Source: Fastidiosipila sp. (GTDB taxonomy: Bacteria > Bacillota > Clostridia > Saccharofermentanales > DTU023). Taken from it: a stretch of 33,786 nucleotides of DNA. This document shows, one piece after another, positions 8,393 through 17,405 of the stretch (the stretch's first letter is position 1; every line of letters starts with the position of its first letter). The position numbers and the translations under genes are program-made. The stretch lies in contig JAAZGO010000006.1 of the NCBI GenBank assembly GCA_012511175.1, positions 1 to 33,786 on the forward strand, read 5' to 3'. The notes below the pieces were generated by a model. The model saw nothing but the letters and a program-made list of their open reading frames with translations. It did not search any database and was not told the DNA's origin.

Positions 8393-10180
8393 ATGGCTGA
8401 TCAATTGATCGTCATTTTAATTATCCTGGCGACCCTTTACCTCTTTGTTGACGGAAGAATCCGCTATGACTTTGTCGCTCTCCTGGCGCTGGTGGCCCTG
8501 GTCCTGACCGGAATGATCGATGGGAAAGAGGCCTTTAAAGGTTTTGGCCATCCTGCTGTGATCACCGTCGCGGCCGTTTTGATCATTTCCAGTGCCTTAA
8601 TCAAGACAGGCGCCATTGAAAAGCTGGTCGCTCTGCTTGGCAGGGGAAATGACAGTATTCGGCTGAAGATTTTCAGCCTCATGTCCATCACAGCCCTGCT
8701 GTCCGCCTTTATGAACAATGTAGGTGCCCTGGCTTTAATCATGCCCATCTGCATGACGCTCGCCAAAGACAAGGACATCCCGCCCTCCAAGCTCTTAATG
8801 CCGGTTGCCTTTGCCTCTCTGCTCGGGGGCATGATCACGGGGATCGGGACCCCGCCCAATCTCATCATCTCCACCTACCGGGTTCAGGCAGGATCCGATC
8901 CCTTTTCCTTCCTGGCCTTCACGCCTGTTGGATTGACGGTCGCTTTGGCAGGCATCCTGTTCACCTCCCTGATTGGCTGGAAATTGATTCCTGTCCGAGG
9001 GTCATCAAAGCTTGAAGACAGGTTTAACCTGGATAATTATCTTTTTGAGCTGATCGTGACGGAAGCCTGCCCAAGCCAGGGGATTAAGCTGAAAGATTTT
9101 CAAGGCCTCTATGGGGAGTCGGTCAATGTCGTCAATATTATGCGGGAAAGCGATCAGATTCTCTCACCGGGTGCCAGTCAGAAGATCTTTCCCAAGGACT
9201 TATTGATCGTCAAATCCTCCTCTGAAAGATTGAATGACCTGACCCGTAAAAGTTGTCTGCAATTAAAGGGACCCAAAAGTCAGAAGCTGATTTCCGAAAA
9301 CAACCTGCGCTCCAGTGATATATCCCTGGTTGAAGTCGTTTTGAGAGATGATTCCCCTCTCATCGGGAGGACCGCGGTCGAAACCCAGTTGAGGACAAGG
9401 TACAATGCCAATTTAATTGCCGTGTCCCGCAAGGGCACCGTCAATGTTGAGCGGCTAAAGTCCTTGAAATTCAATCGGGGGGATATCCTTTTGCTGCAAG
9501 TAGCCACCTCTTCCATGGATGATGTCTTCAGCAAAATAAGGTGTCTGCCTCTGGCCCAAAGGGAGACCGGCTTGAAAGTTTTGGACTCATCAAGGGAACA
9601 GACGATCACGGTCCTGATTTTTGGAATTTCAATCATCCTGACCGTTTTGGAAGTCATGCCGGTACAGGTCTCTTTTGCTCTGGCCAGCCTGGCCCTTGTC
9701 ATGTTTCGGATCATCAGTCCCAGAGAATTTTACCAGGCAATCGAGTGGCCCACCATTATTATGATCGGTTCCCTCTTTGCCCTGGGAGAGGCACTGGAGA
9801 CAAGCGGGGGTTCTGAAACCCTGGCCCATCTCATCTCCACGGCCTCTGCCTACTTATCACCTGGACTGATGCTGGCTTTAATCATGGCCATGACGGTGAT
9901 CCTGACCAATATTGTGAACAATAATGCCGCGACCATTTTAATGGCTCCCATCGCCCTGCGTGTCGCTGCCTTGCTTGGCGCCTCACACGACCCCTTTTTA
10001 ATGGCTGTCTGTGTCGGTGCCTCCATCTCCTACATGACACCCATCGGCCATCAATCCAACACCTTAATCATGGGCCCCGGAGGCTTAAAATTCGCGGACT
10101 ATTGGCACTTGGGCCTGCCCCTGTCAATTTTGTCGATCGCAGTAGGAACCCCCATCATCCTCATGGTCTGGCCTTTGTAG
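8393..10180 (+). CDS. SLC13/DASS-family anion permease with internal RCK_C (TrkA-C) domains
   Basis: A 595-residue polytopic transporter, likely sodium- or proton-coupled, for an anion such as sulfate or a dicarboxylate; the substrate is not deducible. The first membrane half (about 1-200) includes MNNVGALALIMP and GIGTPPNLIIST. A soluble centre (about 205-385) holds two TrkA-C/RCK_C-type domains, seen as paired segments with LRDDSPLIGRT and KFNRGDILLLQV. The second half (about 395-595) has NIVNNNAATILMAP and SYMTPIGHQSNTLIMGPG, the repeat counterparts of the first-half motifs. This permease-RCK_C-permease order is usual for bacterial SLC13 proteins of about 600 residues. A GAGGGCGG sequence precedes the ATG. 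No partner gene is adjacent. Confidence 0.92.
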   Translation: MADQLIVILIILATLYLFVDGRIRYDFVALLALVALVLTGMIDGKEAFKGFGHPAVITVAAVLIISSALIKTGAIEKLVALLGRGNDSIRLKIFSLMSITALLSAFMNNVGALALIMPICMTLAKDKDIPPSKLLMPVAFASLLGGMITGIGTPPNLIISTYRVQAGSDPFSFLAFTPVGLTVALAGILFTSLIGWKLIPVRGSSKLEDRFNLDNYLFELIVTEACPSQGIKLKDFQGLYGESVNVVNIMRESDQILSPGASQKIFPKDLLIVKSSSERLNDLTRKSCLQLKGPKSQKLISENNLRSSDISLVEVVLRDDSPLIGRTAVETQLRTRYNANLIAVSRKGTVNVERLKSLKFNRGDILLLQVATSSMDDVFSKIRCLPLAQRETGLKVLDSSREQTITVLIFGISIILTVLEVMPVQVSFALASLALVMFRIISPREFYQAIEWPTIIMIGSLFALGEALETSGGSETLAHLISTASAYLSPGLMLALIMAMTVILTNIVNNNAATILMAPIALRVAALLGASHDPFLMAVCVGASISYMTPIGHQSNTLIMGPGGLKFADYWHLGLPLSILSIAVGTPIILMVWPL

Positions 10181-10323
10181 ACCAATGCCATTGATCCGAT
10201 GGAATAGGAACCATCTCAGCTCTTCCCGATGACTCCTTTTCGGTACCAGGCACCGGCGTCGTTTTGATGCCATAGGTCTTGTTACCAAACGGATCTTGGA
10301 GAAGCAGACTGCTCACTGTTTTT

Positions 10324-10881
10324 CTAAGGTGATGCGGGGTCTTCTGACAGAGAGGCCAGTTCAAGAAAGAAGTCATGGATGGCATTCACTGCCCGGTAAT
10401 CCATAAAACCGCTGGAATTGTCATGGGCGTAGACGCGTTCACCGGAGGCATACTTAATAAGCAGGAGGGAACCTAAACCTTCCGGCAGGCCATTGACCTG
10501 TCTGTCGATGCCGTTGTACCGGGGAAGGTCGTACTGGTCAACCAGTGTCTGCAAATCATCAAGGGTGGCAAGAGGGAGATCCAGCTGCAGACCGATGGGC
10601 TCAATCCCATTGCCATAAGCGCTCATTTGGTAGGAGGCATGATCCTTTTCGCGCACCAGCTGAAAAACGGCAAAGTCGTAGCCACCCTCCTGTATGGTGT
10701 TGAAATTGAGCTCACACTCGAATCGCAGGATTTCCTTTGACTGGATGGTCTTGGGCGCCTCCCAGGATTTGTCCCTCAAGCCACCCGGCATGTCTTCCTC
10801 TTTGATTGTTTCCTTGCCGGCACAGGAAGAAAGAAGCGACAAGACCAGCACCACACCAACTGCCAGGATCAGTTTGTTCAT
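10324..10881 (-). CDS. Lipoprotein of unknown function
   Basis: A 185-residue lipoprotein. It has a signal peptide MNKLILAVGVVLVLSLLSSC with the lipobox cysteine at residue 20, so it is predicted to be anchored on the outer face of the membrane. The mature part is acidic and mixed alpha/beta (FECELNFNTIQEGGYDFAVFQLVREK and onward), with no family that I recognise. The start was chosen at 10881: GGAGGG at 10893-10888 lies 6 bases upstream, while the adjacent ATG at 10884 is too close and an earlier in-frame ATG would bury the signal peptide. It converges with the SLC13 gene (143-base gap, no clear terminator) and diverges from the TauE/SafE gene. Confidence 0.72.
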   Translation of the reverse strand: MNKLILAVGVVLVLSLLSSCAGKETIKEEDMPGGLRDKSWEAPKTIQSKEILRFECELNFNTIQEGGYDFAVFQLVREKDHASYQMSAYGNGIEPIGLQLDLPLATLDDLQTLVDQYDLPRYNGIDRQVNGLPEGLGSLLLIKYASGERVYAHDNSSGFMDYRAVNAIHDFFLELASLSEDPASP

Positions 10882-11159
10882 CATTTTCCCTCCTGCCGAC
10901 CAGCTTAACATAAGAAGAGGAGACATCCCTTTGTTCTACAGTGATGATAAAGATTTTCGGTGCCTGAGGCCCCAGTTGAAAAGTTGTACGTTTTTTGGGA
11001 ACCGGCGGTGGCTCATTTACCGGATGAAACAGATGTGGAAAGCATCCGGCAGCGCTGAGCGGCGCGGGTGATTTCGTTGCCTGACCCGGCCTCACAAAGA
11101 CACCTGCCCTCATTTATGGTTCAATAAAGAAAGTCAAACGGAAAGTTGGCCCAGCCCGC

Positions 11160-11903
11160 ATGATTCTATTCTTCATCCTCCTCTTTCTCACCCACATCCT
11201 GGAAGCCATCGCCGGCTTCGGCTCCCCGGCCATTGCCATCCCCATCCTGTCCCTGGTTCTGGGTACTGAGACCTCCGTTGCCCTCTTTTCTGCCGCAGGC
11301 CTGGTCCTCTGCTTGCTCATCGCCTGCAATGGCCGAAAACAAATCCAGTTCAAGGAACTCTTTTTCATGCTGGCCGCCATTGTCCCCATCATGCCGGTCG
11401 GTTACCTGCTCTTTTCCAGGCTCCGCCCTTATGAATGGGCGCTGCGCCTGGTCATGGGCCTGATCGTCTGTTTTGTCGCCGGCCGGGAAATCTGGCGAAA
11501 AATGATCAGGAAGGAGGCAGGTGATCCCCCCAAATGGTTTGTCTACACCACCTTCGCCATCGGGGCCGTTGTCCAGGGCATGCTGTCCATGGGCGGAGCC
11601 TTGATCAATGTCTATGCCCTGACCCGGATCAAGGACAAAAGCAAGTTCCGGGCCACCATGGTCATGGTCTGGCTGATCACCAATACCATCTCCCTCTTCT
11701 ACCGGGTCTTTGTCCTTGATGTTTACACCCCGGCCATCTGGTTGAATGTCCTCTATTCCATCCCCCTGGTCCTGATCGCCTTTTTCATCGGCAACCGCCT
11801 CCACCAGGAGATCCCCAACGCCAAATTCGCCAACTTCGTTTACATGGTCCAGCTGGCAAGCGGTATCTTCGCAATCGCAGGGGGCTTCACGCTGAGAGCC
11901 TAG
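11160..11903 (+). CDS. TauE/SafE (TSUP) family permease
   Basis: A 247-residue membrane protein with seven to eight hydrophobic segments. The family signatures are an N-terminal LEAIAGFGSPAIAIPIL and a second-half GAVVQGMLSMGGALINVYAL, the internally repeated pattern of TSUP transporters. Members export or import sulfite, sulfoacetate or other small organic acids; the substrate here cannot be told. No strong ribosome binding site precedes the ATG (GGAAAG is 14 bases away). The preceding 230 bases separate it from the divergent lipoprotein gene. The next gene follows within about 50 bases on the same strand, so co-transcription is possible. Confidence 0.85.
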   Translation: MILFFILLFLTHILEAIAGFGSPAIAIPILSLVLGTETSVALFSAAGLVLCLLIACNGRKQIQFKELFFMLAAIVPIMPVGYLLFSRLRPYEWALRLVMGLIVCFVAGREIWRKMIRKEAGDPPKWFVYTTFAIGAVVQGMLSMGGALINVYALTRIKDKSKFRATMVMVWLITNTISLFYRVFVLDVYTPAIWLNVLYSIPLVLIAFFIGNRLHQEIPNAKFANFVYMVQLASGIFAIAGGFTLRA

Positions 11904-11955
11904 CGACTGATGGAGGGTGGTGACAGCATGTTACTTCCTGCATCCGGAGGATGAA

Positions 11956-12843
11956 ATGCTTGAAATCAGCAGTGCATTGGCCCGGGCCTTGGTGAAAGAA
12001 CAGTTCCCACAATGGGCAGAACTTCCCATCTATCCAGTAGAAGAAAGCGGTCACGATCATCGGACCTTCCATTTGGGAGATCGCATGAGCATCAGGTTGC
12101 CCAGCGAGGAAGCCTATGTCCCGCAAGTGGACAAAGAAGATCGATGGCTCCCTTACCTGTCGGATAAGCTACAAGTGCCAATCCCTATTCCTATAGCCAA
12201 GGGGCGACCCGGATCAGGCTATCTTTGGCCCTGGTCGGTCAGGAGTTGGGTCGACGGGAATACGGCAAGCCGGGAGAGGGTAAAAGATTTGGAAAAGTTT
12301 GCAATCGATCTAGCGGCATTTTTAACCTGCTTGCAATCAATTGACCCTTCAGACGGCCCTGCTCCTGGTGAACATAATTTTTATCGCGGCGGATCCCTGG
12401 CCGTTTATGATGATGAAAGCAGGGCCGCCATTGAGCGGTTCAGGGATGAATTAGATGCTTCGCTTTGCCTGGCGATCTGGGAAAGAGCGCTCTCGACAGC
12501 GTGGGGTGCAGAACCTCTCTGGATCCATGGTGACATGGACCAGGGAAATCTCCTGGTCGACCAATCTGGCAGATTGAGCGGGGTGATCGACTTTGGTTTG
12601 CTGGGCATCGGCGATCCTGCCTGTGATCTGGTCTTGGCCTGGACATTCTTTGACAGGAAAAGCCGCATAAGCTTCAAAGAGGCCGTGAATCTGGATGAGA
12701 ACACCTGGGACCGGGCGCGGGGTTGGGCCCTTTGGAAAGCACTTATCAGCTATCATGCTGACCCAGGCAGCTCTTGGGATCAAGTTTCAAAAGAAAAGGC
12801 TACGCTGGCAGCTATTTTTGAAGAATTTTTATCGCCGGAGTGA
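11956..12843 (+). CDS. Aminoglycoside phosphotransferase (APH/choline kinase-like) family protein
   Basis: A 295-residue kinase-fold protein. The catalytic loop is HGDMDQGN (His191, Asp193, Asn198) and the metal-binding motif is IDFG (Asp212), followed by GDPACDL, the classical APH pattern. The N-lobe has RMSIRLPS as the likely lysine-strand equivalent; the residue that would replace the usual Lys is not obvious. Substrates in this family include aminoglycosides, macrolides, homoserine and sugars, so a resistance function should not be assumed. The start at 11956 has GGAGG 5 bases upstream; GTG codons at 11917 and 11920 overlap their own potential binding site. A PfkB kinase relic follows immediately. 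Confidence 0.85.
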   Translation: MLEISSALARALVKEQFPQWAELPIYPVEESGHDHRTFHLGDRMSIRLPSEEAYVPQVDKEDRWLPYLSDKLQVPIPIPIAKGRPGSGYLWPWSVRSWVDGNTASRERVKDLEKFAIDLAAFLTCLQSIDPSDGPAPGEHNFYRGGSLAVYDDESRAAIERFRDELDASLCLAIWERALSTAWGAEPLWIHGDMDQGNLLVDQSGRLSGVIDFGLLGIGDPACDLVLAWTFFDRKSRISFKEAVNLDENTWDRARGWALWKALISYHADPGSSWDQVSKEKATLAAIFEEFLSPE

Positions 12844-12919
12844 GCCGGGGAATTATCTAGGTGTTGGATTCAATCCAAATGGTCTTTACCAGCGCGCGAC
12901 ACCAGCATCACTCCGTATC

Positions 12920-13030
12920 ATCACCATCGGACCGGAAGAGGTACCTGTCTGTGATCAAGATGGGTTCCTGTCCGTTCCAGGCCTCAAAGCACAAGTCGTT
13001 GATACAACCGGTTCTGGCCATGCCGCGTGA
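12920..13030 (+). pseudogene. Relic of a PfkB-family sugar/nucleoside kinase (C-terminal part)
   Basis: The + frame ending at the TGA at 13028-13030 encodes ITIGPEEVPVCDQDGF, then VPGLKAQVVDTTGSGHAA. This matches the PfkB C-terminal segment in which VVDTTGAGDAF carries the catalytic Asp. Here the core reads GSGHAA then stop, so the catalytic Asp is lost and the rest of the domain is missing. No N-terminal part is visible upstream, where the APH gene ends at 12843. It is best read as a short decayed fragment. The remainder of the gap 12844-13074 shows no gene. Confidence 0.55.
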
Positions 13031-13074
13031 TGCTTCAGCTTTACCGGTCAGCGGCACCAATCAGTCACGTGATG

Positions 13075-13818
13075 TTAGGCGTCCTTTGTGGCCGTAAAAG
13101 TAACCATGGCTGACACTTCTTTGCCATAGCCTGTTTCATGGCTGATGTCCTTGAAGTGCATGTGGGATAAGAGCATCTCAAATTCCCGGATCCCATACCA
13201 ATACAAAACCAAATGAGCTGTCTCCGTCATCATAACCTTCCCTCTTTGGATCAGTTCATATCGGTTGACAAAGGATGTCTTCTGGTTCAGCCAATCGATG
13301 TTTTCGCTGTGGCTTGTGAATATGAGTTCCCTGTCCTCGGTCATTGGAAAACGACTTGTGCTTGTCTGCCCCGCTTTGAAGGACACGGGCATTTCCAGGT
13401 CAAGGATGATTTGCCCTCCTGCATTGAGATGTTGATGGAAATTCCTAAGAACCTCTTTTACCTTTTCCCCGGGTAGAAGACAAAATGTTCCCGCGGGCAT
13501 GATGATGGCATCGTATCGATGAGGCAAAGACAGATCTGCCAAGTCCTGCTCATACAGGAGGGCTTTAACCTGGTGTCTTTCCAAATTACTCCGGCATTGT
13601 TCCAGCATGTCTGCGGATGAATCCACGCCATCGACGGTATGACCCCTTCCGATTAAGGGGATCAAGATCCGCCCCGTCCCCACACCGGCTTCCAAAATAC
13701 GGCCGGTCACCTTCTCACATTTTTTTGAATAGTAGTCAATATCCCCATCAAGGGAGCAGCCGACAGGCTTGGTCAATTCATAAAACAGGGTGCTTAAGTG
13801 TCCGTATTCTTTCGACAT
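13075..13818 (-). CDS. Class I SAM-dependent methyltransferase
   Basis: A 247-residue cytoplasmic methyltransferase. Motif I is LEAGVGTGR (42-50), the acidic end of beta2 is Asp65 (VDGVDSS), and motif II/III-like segments are YDAIIMPAGTFCLLP and GGQIILDLEM. The C-terminal half has an antiparallel sheet typical of small-molecule or unassigned methyltransferases (Methyltransf_25 type). The acceptor substrate is unknown. The start is well supported by AGGAG 7 bases before the ATG. It diverges from the rubredoxin/glutamate-synthase-like gene across about 300 bases. Confidence 0.88.
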   Translation of the reverse strand: MSKEYGHLSTLFYELTKPVGCSLDGDIDYYSKKCEKVTGRILEAGVGTGRILIPLIGRGHTVDGVDSSADMLEQCRSNLERHQVKALLYEQDLADLSLPHRYDAIIMPAGTFCLLPGEKVKEVLRNFHQHLNAGGQIILDLEMPVSFKAGQTSTSRFPMTEDRELIFTSHSENIDWLNQKTSFVNRYELIQRGKVMMTETAHLVLYWYGIREFEMLLSHMHFKDISHETGYGKEVSAMVTFTATKDA

Positions 13819-14116
13819 CCATCGTCTCCTGATAAAAAAGTCATCTTCTGCGGTTCCCGATCGCCGCAGCCCTCATGTTTTCACGCGCCTCTGGGCCATG
13901 CTGGAGGGCTAATGAAATTGTATCAATCTCAATGAGCCCAGATAAAGAGGACCTGGTATTTTGCTGGAGGGCGGGCAAGGAAATTGATATTATTAGATAA
14001 TTAAAAAAAGTGATGAGACCGACCGGCCGGGGTCGCCGAGCCTGCCATCTGCCGGACTTGTGAGATGAGTGTATGAAGGTGCTAAGACAGATCTGAAGGA
14101 GAAAGGATCGAAAACC
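13819..14116. promoter_or_regulatory. Divergent promoter region
   Basis: About 300 bases lie between the methyltransferase and the flavoprotein gene. For the + gene, TTGCTG at 13961-13966 and TGATAT at 13985-13990 (18-base spacing) are a weak sigma-A-like pair, in an A+T-rich patch (TTGATATTATTAGATAATT) that stands out from its surroundings. The short ORFs in this gap look like chance. No riboswitch was recognised. Confidence 0.3.
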
Positions 14117-15691
14117 ATGAAGTATGTGTGTGGTGTATGCGGATATATCTTTGATGAGGAGGCCGAAGGTAAGAAATTCGAAGAGCTGACTCGCTGCCCC
14201 AATTGTCACTCCCCGGCCTCGGTTTTCAAACCCTTGAAAGAAGAGGGGGAGGAAGCTTCAAAAGAAGACTCGGATTCCGGAAGGGTCTATCAGTGCGGCG
14301 TTTGCGGCTACATCTTTGATGAAAAGGCGGAGGGCAAGAAGTTTGAAGAACTGACCCACTGCCCCCGCTGCCATTCGCCTGCCTCCGTCTTCAAGCGCAT
14401 TGACGGGGGAGAGGTGGCGGAAGAAGACCCGGCAAGCTCGAAGAGCGGGAGCCGGGAAAACTCCCACGACCTGGACTACGATAGCGAAACCATGAGGACC
14501 GACCCCGAAGAACATTACATGGATGACATCCATGAAATGGCGAAAGAAGGGAAGACAATCATTGGTTCCATGGGTCCTCGAGCTGTCAGGCCTTCTTGGG
14601 ACGACATCTTCATCCTGGGAGCTCAACTGGATCCCATGCCCCTGGATGAGCACGCCCCCGTGGATATCACAACCGTAATTGGCAGACGCGCGGCCAAGCC
14701 CATGGTGCTGGACATGCCCGTCTACATCTCCCATATGTCCTTTGGAGCCCTGTCCAAAGAGGCCAAAATATCCTTGGCCAAAGGTGCGGCCATGGCGAAA
14801 ACCGCCATGTGCAGTGGTGAAGGCGGGATCCTGCCCGAGGAAATGGAGGCGGCTTACAAGTACATCTTCGAATACGTGCCCAACCAATACAGCGTCACCG
14901 ATGAAAATCTGCGGAAGGCCGATGCCATCGAAATCAAAATTGGCCAGGCGGCCAAACCGGGGATGGGCGGACAGCTGCCCGGTCACAAGGTCACCTCGGA
15001 GATCGCGGCAATCAGAAACCGCCCGGTGGGAGAGGATATCCTGAGTCCCTCCCGCTTCCCGGGGATTGAGAGTCAGGACGATTTGAAAAAACTGGTGGAC
15101 AGCTTGAGAGAAAGATCCGGCGGCAGGCCCATCGGCATCAAGCTGGCTGCTGGCAGAATCGAAAAAGATCTGGCCTTTGCGGTCGGGGCCGGCATCGATT
15201 TTGTTACCATCGACGGCAGGGGAGGCGCCACGGGGGCAAGCCCAAAACTCTTGCGGGATGCCACAGGTCTCCCGACCATTTACGCCCTGCGCCGGGCCAG
15301 AAAATTTCTGGACTCCATCGGGTCAGATATCGAACTGGTCATCACCGGGGGCCTTCGGGTTTCCTCGGATTTTGCCAAAGCCATCGCCCTTGGCGCCGAT
15401 GCTGTGGCCATCGCTTCGGCGGCCCTGATGGCAGCGGCCTGCCAGCAGTACAAGATCTGCCACACCGGCTATTGCCCCACGGGAGTGACGAGCCAGGATC
15501 CGGAACTCCGCAAACGGCTCCACGTCGACGTCGCCGGGCAAAGAGTCTACAATTTCCTCAAAGTGTCAGCGGAAGAACTCAAAATCTACGGGAGAGTCAC
15601 GGGGCACGACAAGATCCACCAACTGACCTTGGAAGACCTCTGTACCGTCGATCGGGATCTGGCCGAATACGCCGATATTCCGCACGCCTGA
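14117..15691 (+). CDS. Glutamate synthase-like FMN protein with two N-terminal rubredoxin-like domains
   Basis: A 524-residue protein of the glutamate-synthase FMN-domain family, resembling the stand-alone alpha-type subunits of anaerobes. The N-terminus has two nearly identical rubredoxin-like zinc/iron knuckles: Cys5, Cys8, Cys27, Cys30 and Cys60, Cys63, Cys82, Cys85. The FMN/[3Fe-4S] barrel follows (about 150-510), with GGQLPGHKV, FVTIDGRGGATGASP and a 3Fe-4S cluster motif CQQYKICHTGYC (Cys442, Cys448, Cys453), the C-x5-C-x4-C spacing of GltB. No glutamine amidotransferase domain is present, so ammonia-dependent or unrelated redox chemistry is possible. The start at 14117 is the Met directly before the first knuckle, with GGAGAAAGG upstream. 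The gene is followed by a hairpin terminator. Confidence 0.9.
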   Translation: MKYVCGVCGYIFDEEAEGKKFEELTRCPNCHSPASVFKPLKEEGEEASKEDSDSGRVYQCGVCGYIFDEKAEGKKFEELTHCPRCHSPASVFKRIDGGEVAEEDPASSKSGSRENSHDLDYDSETMRTDPEEHYMDDIHEMAKEGKTIIGSMGPRAVRPSWDDIFILGAQLDPMPLDEHAPVDITTVIGRRAAKPMVLDMPVYISHMSFGALSKEAKISLAKGAAMAKTAMCSGEGGILPEEMEAAYKYIFEYVPNQYSVTDENLRKADAIEIKIGQAAKPGMGGQLPGHKVTSEIAAIRNRPVGEDILSPSRFPGIESQDDLKKLVDSLRERSGGRPIGIKLAAGRIEKDLAFAVGAGIDFVTIDGRGGATGASPKLLRDATGLPTIYALRRARKFLDSIGSDIELVITGGLRVSSDFAKAIALGADAVAIASAALMAAACQQYKICHTGYCPTGVTSQDPELRKRLHVDVAGQRVYNFLKVSAEELKIYGRVTGHDKIHQLTLEDLCTVDRDLAEYADIPHA

Positions 15692-15709
15692 CCATGTTGA
15701 CCTGAGAAC

Positions 15710-15758
15710 TCAAGGGGCCGTCCCTTCACACTTTTTGTGTTTTGAGACAGCCCCTTGA
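15710..15758 (+). terminator. Extended hairpin terminator after the flavoprotein gene
   Basis: Outer arms TCAAGGGGC (15710-15718) and GCCCCTTGA (15750-15758) pair perfectly. An inner ACAC/GTGT stem (15728-15731 and 15737-15740) caps a T5 loop. The hairpin starts about 20 bases after the stop codon and is followed by ATCAAATTTT. It also separates the gene from the minus-strand pseudogene, so it may act in both directions. Confidence 0.65.
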
Positions 15759-15790
15759 ATCAAATTTTCGTCCTTCGGCGGATAGAACTC

Positions 15791-16860
15791 CTAATCCCTC
15801 GTCACTGTCACCTCCGCCAAGGGCAGCCCACCCGACACAAAGGTATAGTAATCGAATCCATGAAGCTCATCTTGGAGCTGATCGATCCCAGCGCCGTTAA
15901 GGTTGTAGACTTCTCCAATGAACTGGATCGCTCCATCTGCCTTAAGAGCCACGCCATCGTCAGCGCGCTTCAGGTGGAAAGTACCCTTGAATTGGTTGAA
16001 AATGAGCTGGCCGTTCACTCCGAGCCCCAAGTCACCTGACGAGCGAATGTCAACGGAAGAGCTGCCCTTGAGCACCAGGTCACCCGAAACGTGGGTTGCA
16101 TATCCGCTTGAGTACAAAGTCGAATTCTCAAGTTCCATATCGCTTTCGAAAAAGGCGCCCAGGCCTTCAGACTGGATGCGGACACTTGAATCGGTGAAGA
16201 TCCATTTAAAGCTCCCGGGCCGCTGTCACTGAACAAGGGGATGACTTCTTCTAAGGGAGCCAAGTCCCTGTGAGCGAAACATCCAGCCTAATCGAATGCA
16301 CGCTCCAGGGGCGGTTGGCGTAGATGGTCACGGTGTCGATGGACTTCAAGGTCAGGCCGGCCCCGGCGCCGACTCCCAGGACTGTAAGGGGCCGGTAAAG
16401 GCGGACCGTCCAGGCGTCAGGCGTGAGGTTCTCAAGCAGGCACCTCTTCAAAGGAAACGTTTGTCTGGTAGGGTGCCGTGAGGGATTTTTGAGTCGTCCC
16501 ATCAGTAAATTGACCTTGGTTGGCGTCAAAAGTGACCGCCATATCCCGGAGTTCCCGATCATAGATCGCGTAAAGAGTCCGGTGGTCGGTGATGAAAAAT
16601 GAGGTATAGTCTTCACCTTTTGTGCCGTCCGCCGTCCCGGACCAGCCGGCAAAGCGGTAATGGCAGTGTTCATCGCCCGGGTGTTGCGGGACTTCCTGGA
16701 AAGAGGCCATCGAACCGATCCGGGGTCCGTTTCCTCTTCCGTTTTCATGGCGGACACAAAGGTGACGATGTCACCATAGGTCTTTCGGTCCCTCAGGTTG
16801 ATGGCGGCGGCGATGCCATTTTCAAATCAAACAGGCGCTTCAGATGCTCTTTCCAGGAAG
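15791..16860 (-). pseudogene. Decayed InlB-repeat surface protein gene with multiple frameshifts
   Basis: Coding signal runs along the minus strand but changes frame repeatedly. It begins with ENGIAAAINLRDRKTYGD and then EEETDPGS (to about 16700). It shifts to FQEVPQHPGDE, YRFAGW and MAVTFDANQGQFTDG (InlB-like), ending at EEVPA plus TGA (16432). One extra T there moves the reading into ENLTPDAWTVRLYRPL and SIDTVTIYANRP. A further shift near 16255-16265 leads to LAPLEEVIPLFSDSG. Another near 16215-16225 leads to PGSFKWIFTDSSVRIQSEG, then VSGDLVLKGSSSVDI, ending in PLAEVTVTRD at 15791. The last part is a beta-strand-rich domain. An additional TGA interrupts the extreme upstream end, and coding-like sequence may reach about 16990. 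No single start was found. This is a relative, not a copy, of the gene at 4033-7056. Confidence 0.7.
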
Positions 16861-17114
16861 TGATCCAGGTTTAAACCTGGACAAATCTTCAAAACGCTGC
16901 TGCAGGCCATTGATCCGCGCCAAAACGCACGGTACCCTCCTTGCCGTTGCGTGTGTTCTCCAGTTCAATTGCCCTATAATTTTAAGGCACAAACGACCTC
17001 TCATCTTTCGACAGCCCCTCATAATGCAACCTGGCTGGACATACTTTATTACCTCATGGGAACGGGAAACAGCCGGCATGGGAGCTCAAAGCGGCAGTGC
17101 TCAACCTACCTATT

Positions 17115-17142
17115 TTGTTGGTACAACCTGCAAAAATATAAT
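17115..17142 (+). promoter_or_regulatory. Candidate promoter (TTGTTG-N16-TATAAT) for the nucleoside/Mch-like operon
   Basis: TTGTTG at 17115-17120 and a perfect TATAAT at 17137-17142 are spaced by 16 bases, a reasonable sigma-A promoter. It would give a leader of about 370 bases before the BMP lipoprotein gene. A second A+T-rich box (CTATATAAAT) lies near 17261-17270 without a good -35. Confidence 0.4.
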
Positions 17143-17198
17143 CGATATATTAAACGGAAAGTTGATTATCGTAACAAAATTATGTTAGCATCTACTCG

Positions 17199-17240
17199 TC
17201 AAGTCAATTGCTGACGATGTTTGACGTTTCAATTGATTGA
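17199..17240 (+). promoter_or_regulatory. Inverted repeat in the operon leader
   Basis: TCAAGTCAATTG (17199-17210) and CAATTGATTGA (17230-17240) are complementary apart from one bulged base. The 19-base loop repeats TGACG. It could be an operator or an RNA hairpin just inside the leader. It does not match a purine, THF or other riboswitch that I know. Confidence 0.35.
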
Positions 17241-17405
17241 TCTGGCCGTTTTGTGCCGGTTCTATATAAATACAAGGTGTTCACATCGCTTCCGTTTTGT
17301 TGTGAGTGCCGGGAAACAAGGTTCAGAACAAGGCAGTTGCGGCATGTGACTGTATTGGCACGCAATGGCGTGGCTGCACGGAGAATGGGGAAAAGGAGGG
17401 TTTGA

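Noticed and set aside
11166-11804. 212-codon minus-strand frame opposite the TauE/SafE gene
   Set aside because: Its Asp/Gly/Gln-rich translation is the antisense of a hydrophobic membrane protein; no motif or start signal supports it.
11956-12843. Calling the APH-like gene an antibiotic resistance determinant
   Set aside because: The kinase motifs are shared by many non-resistance enzymes and no close similarity to a known resistance protein can be claimed from the sequence.
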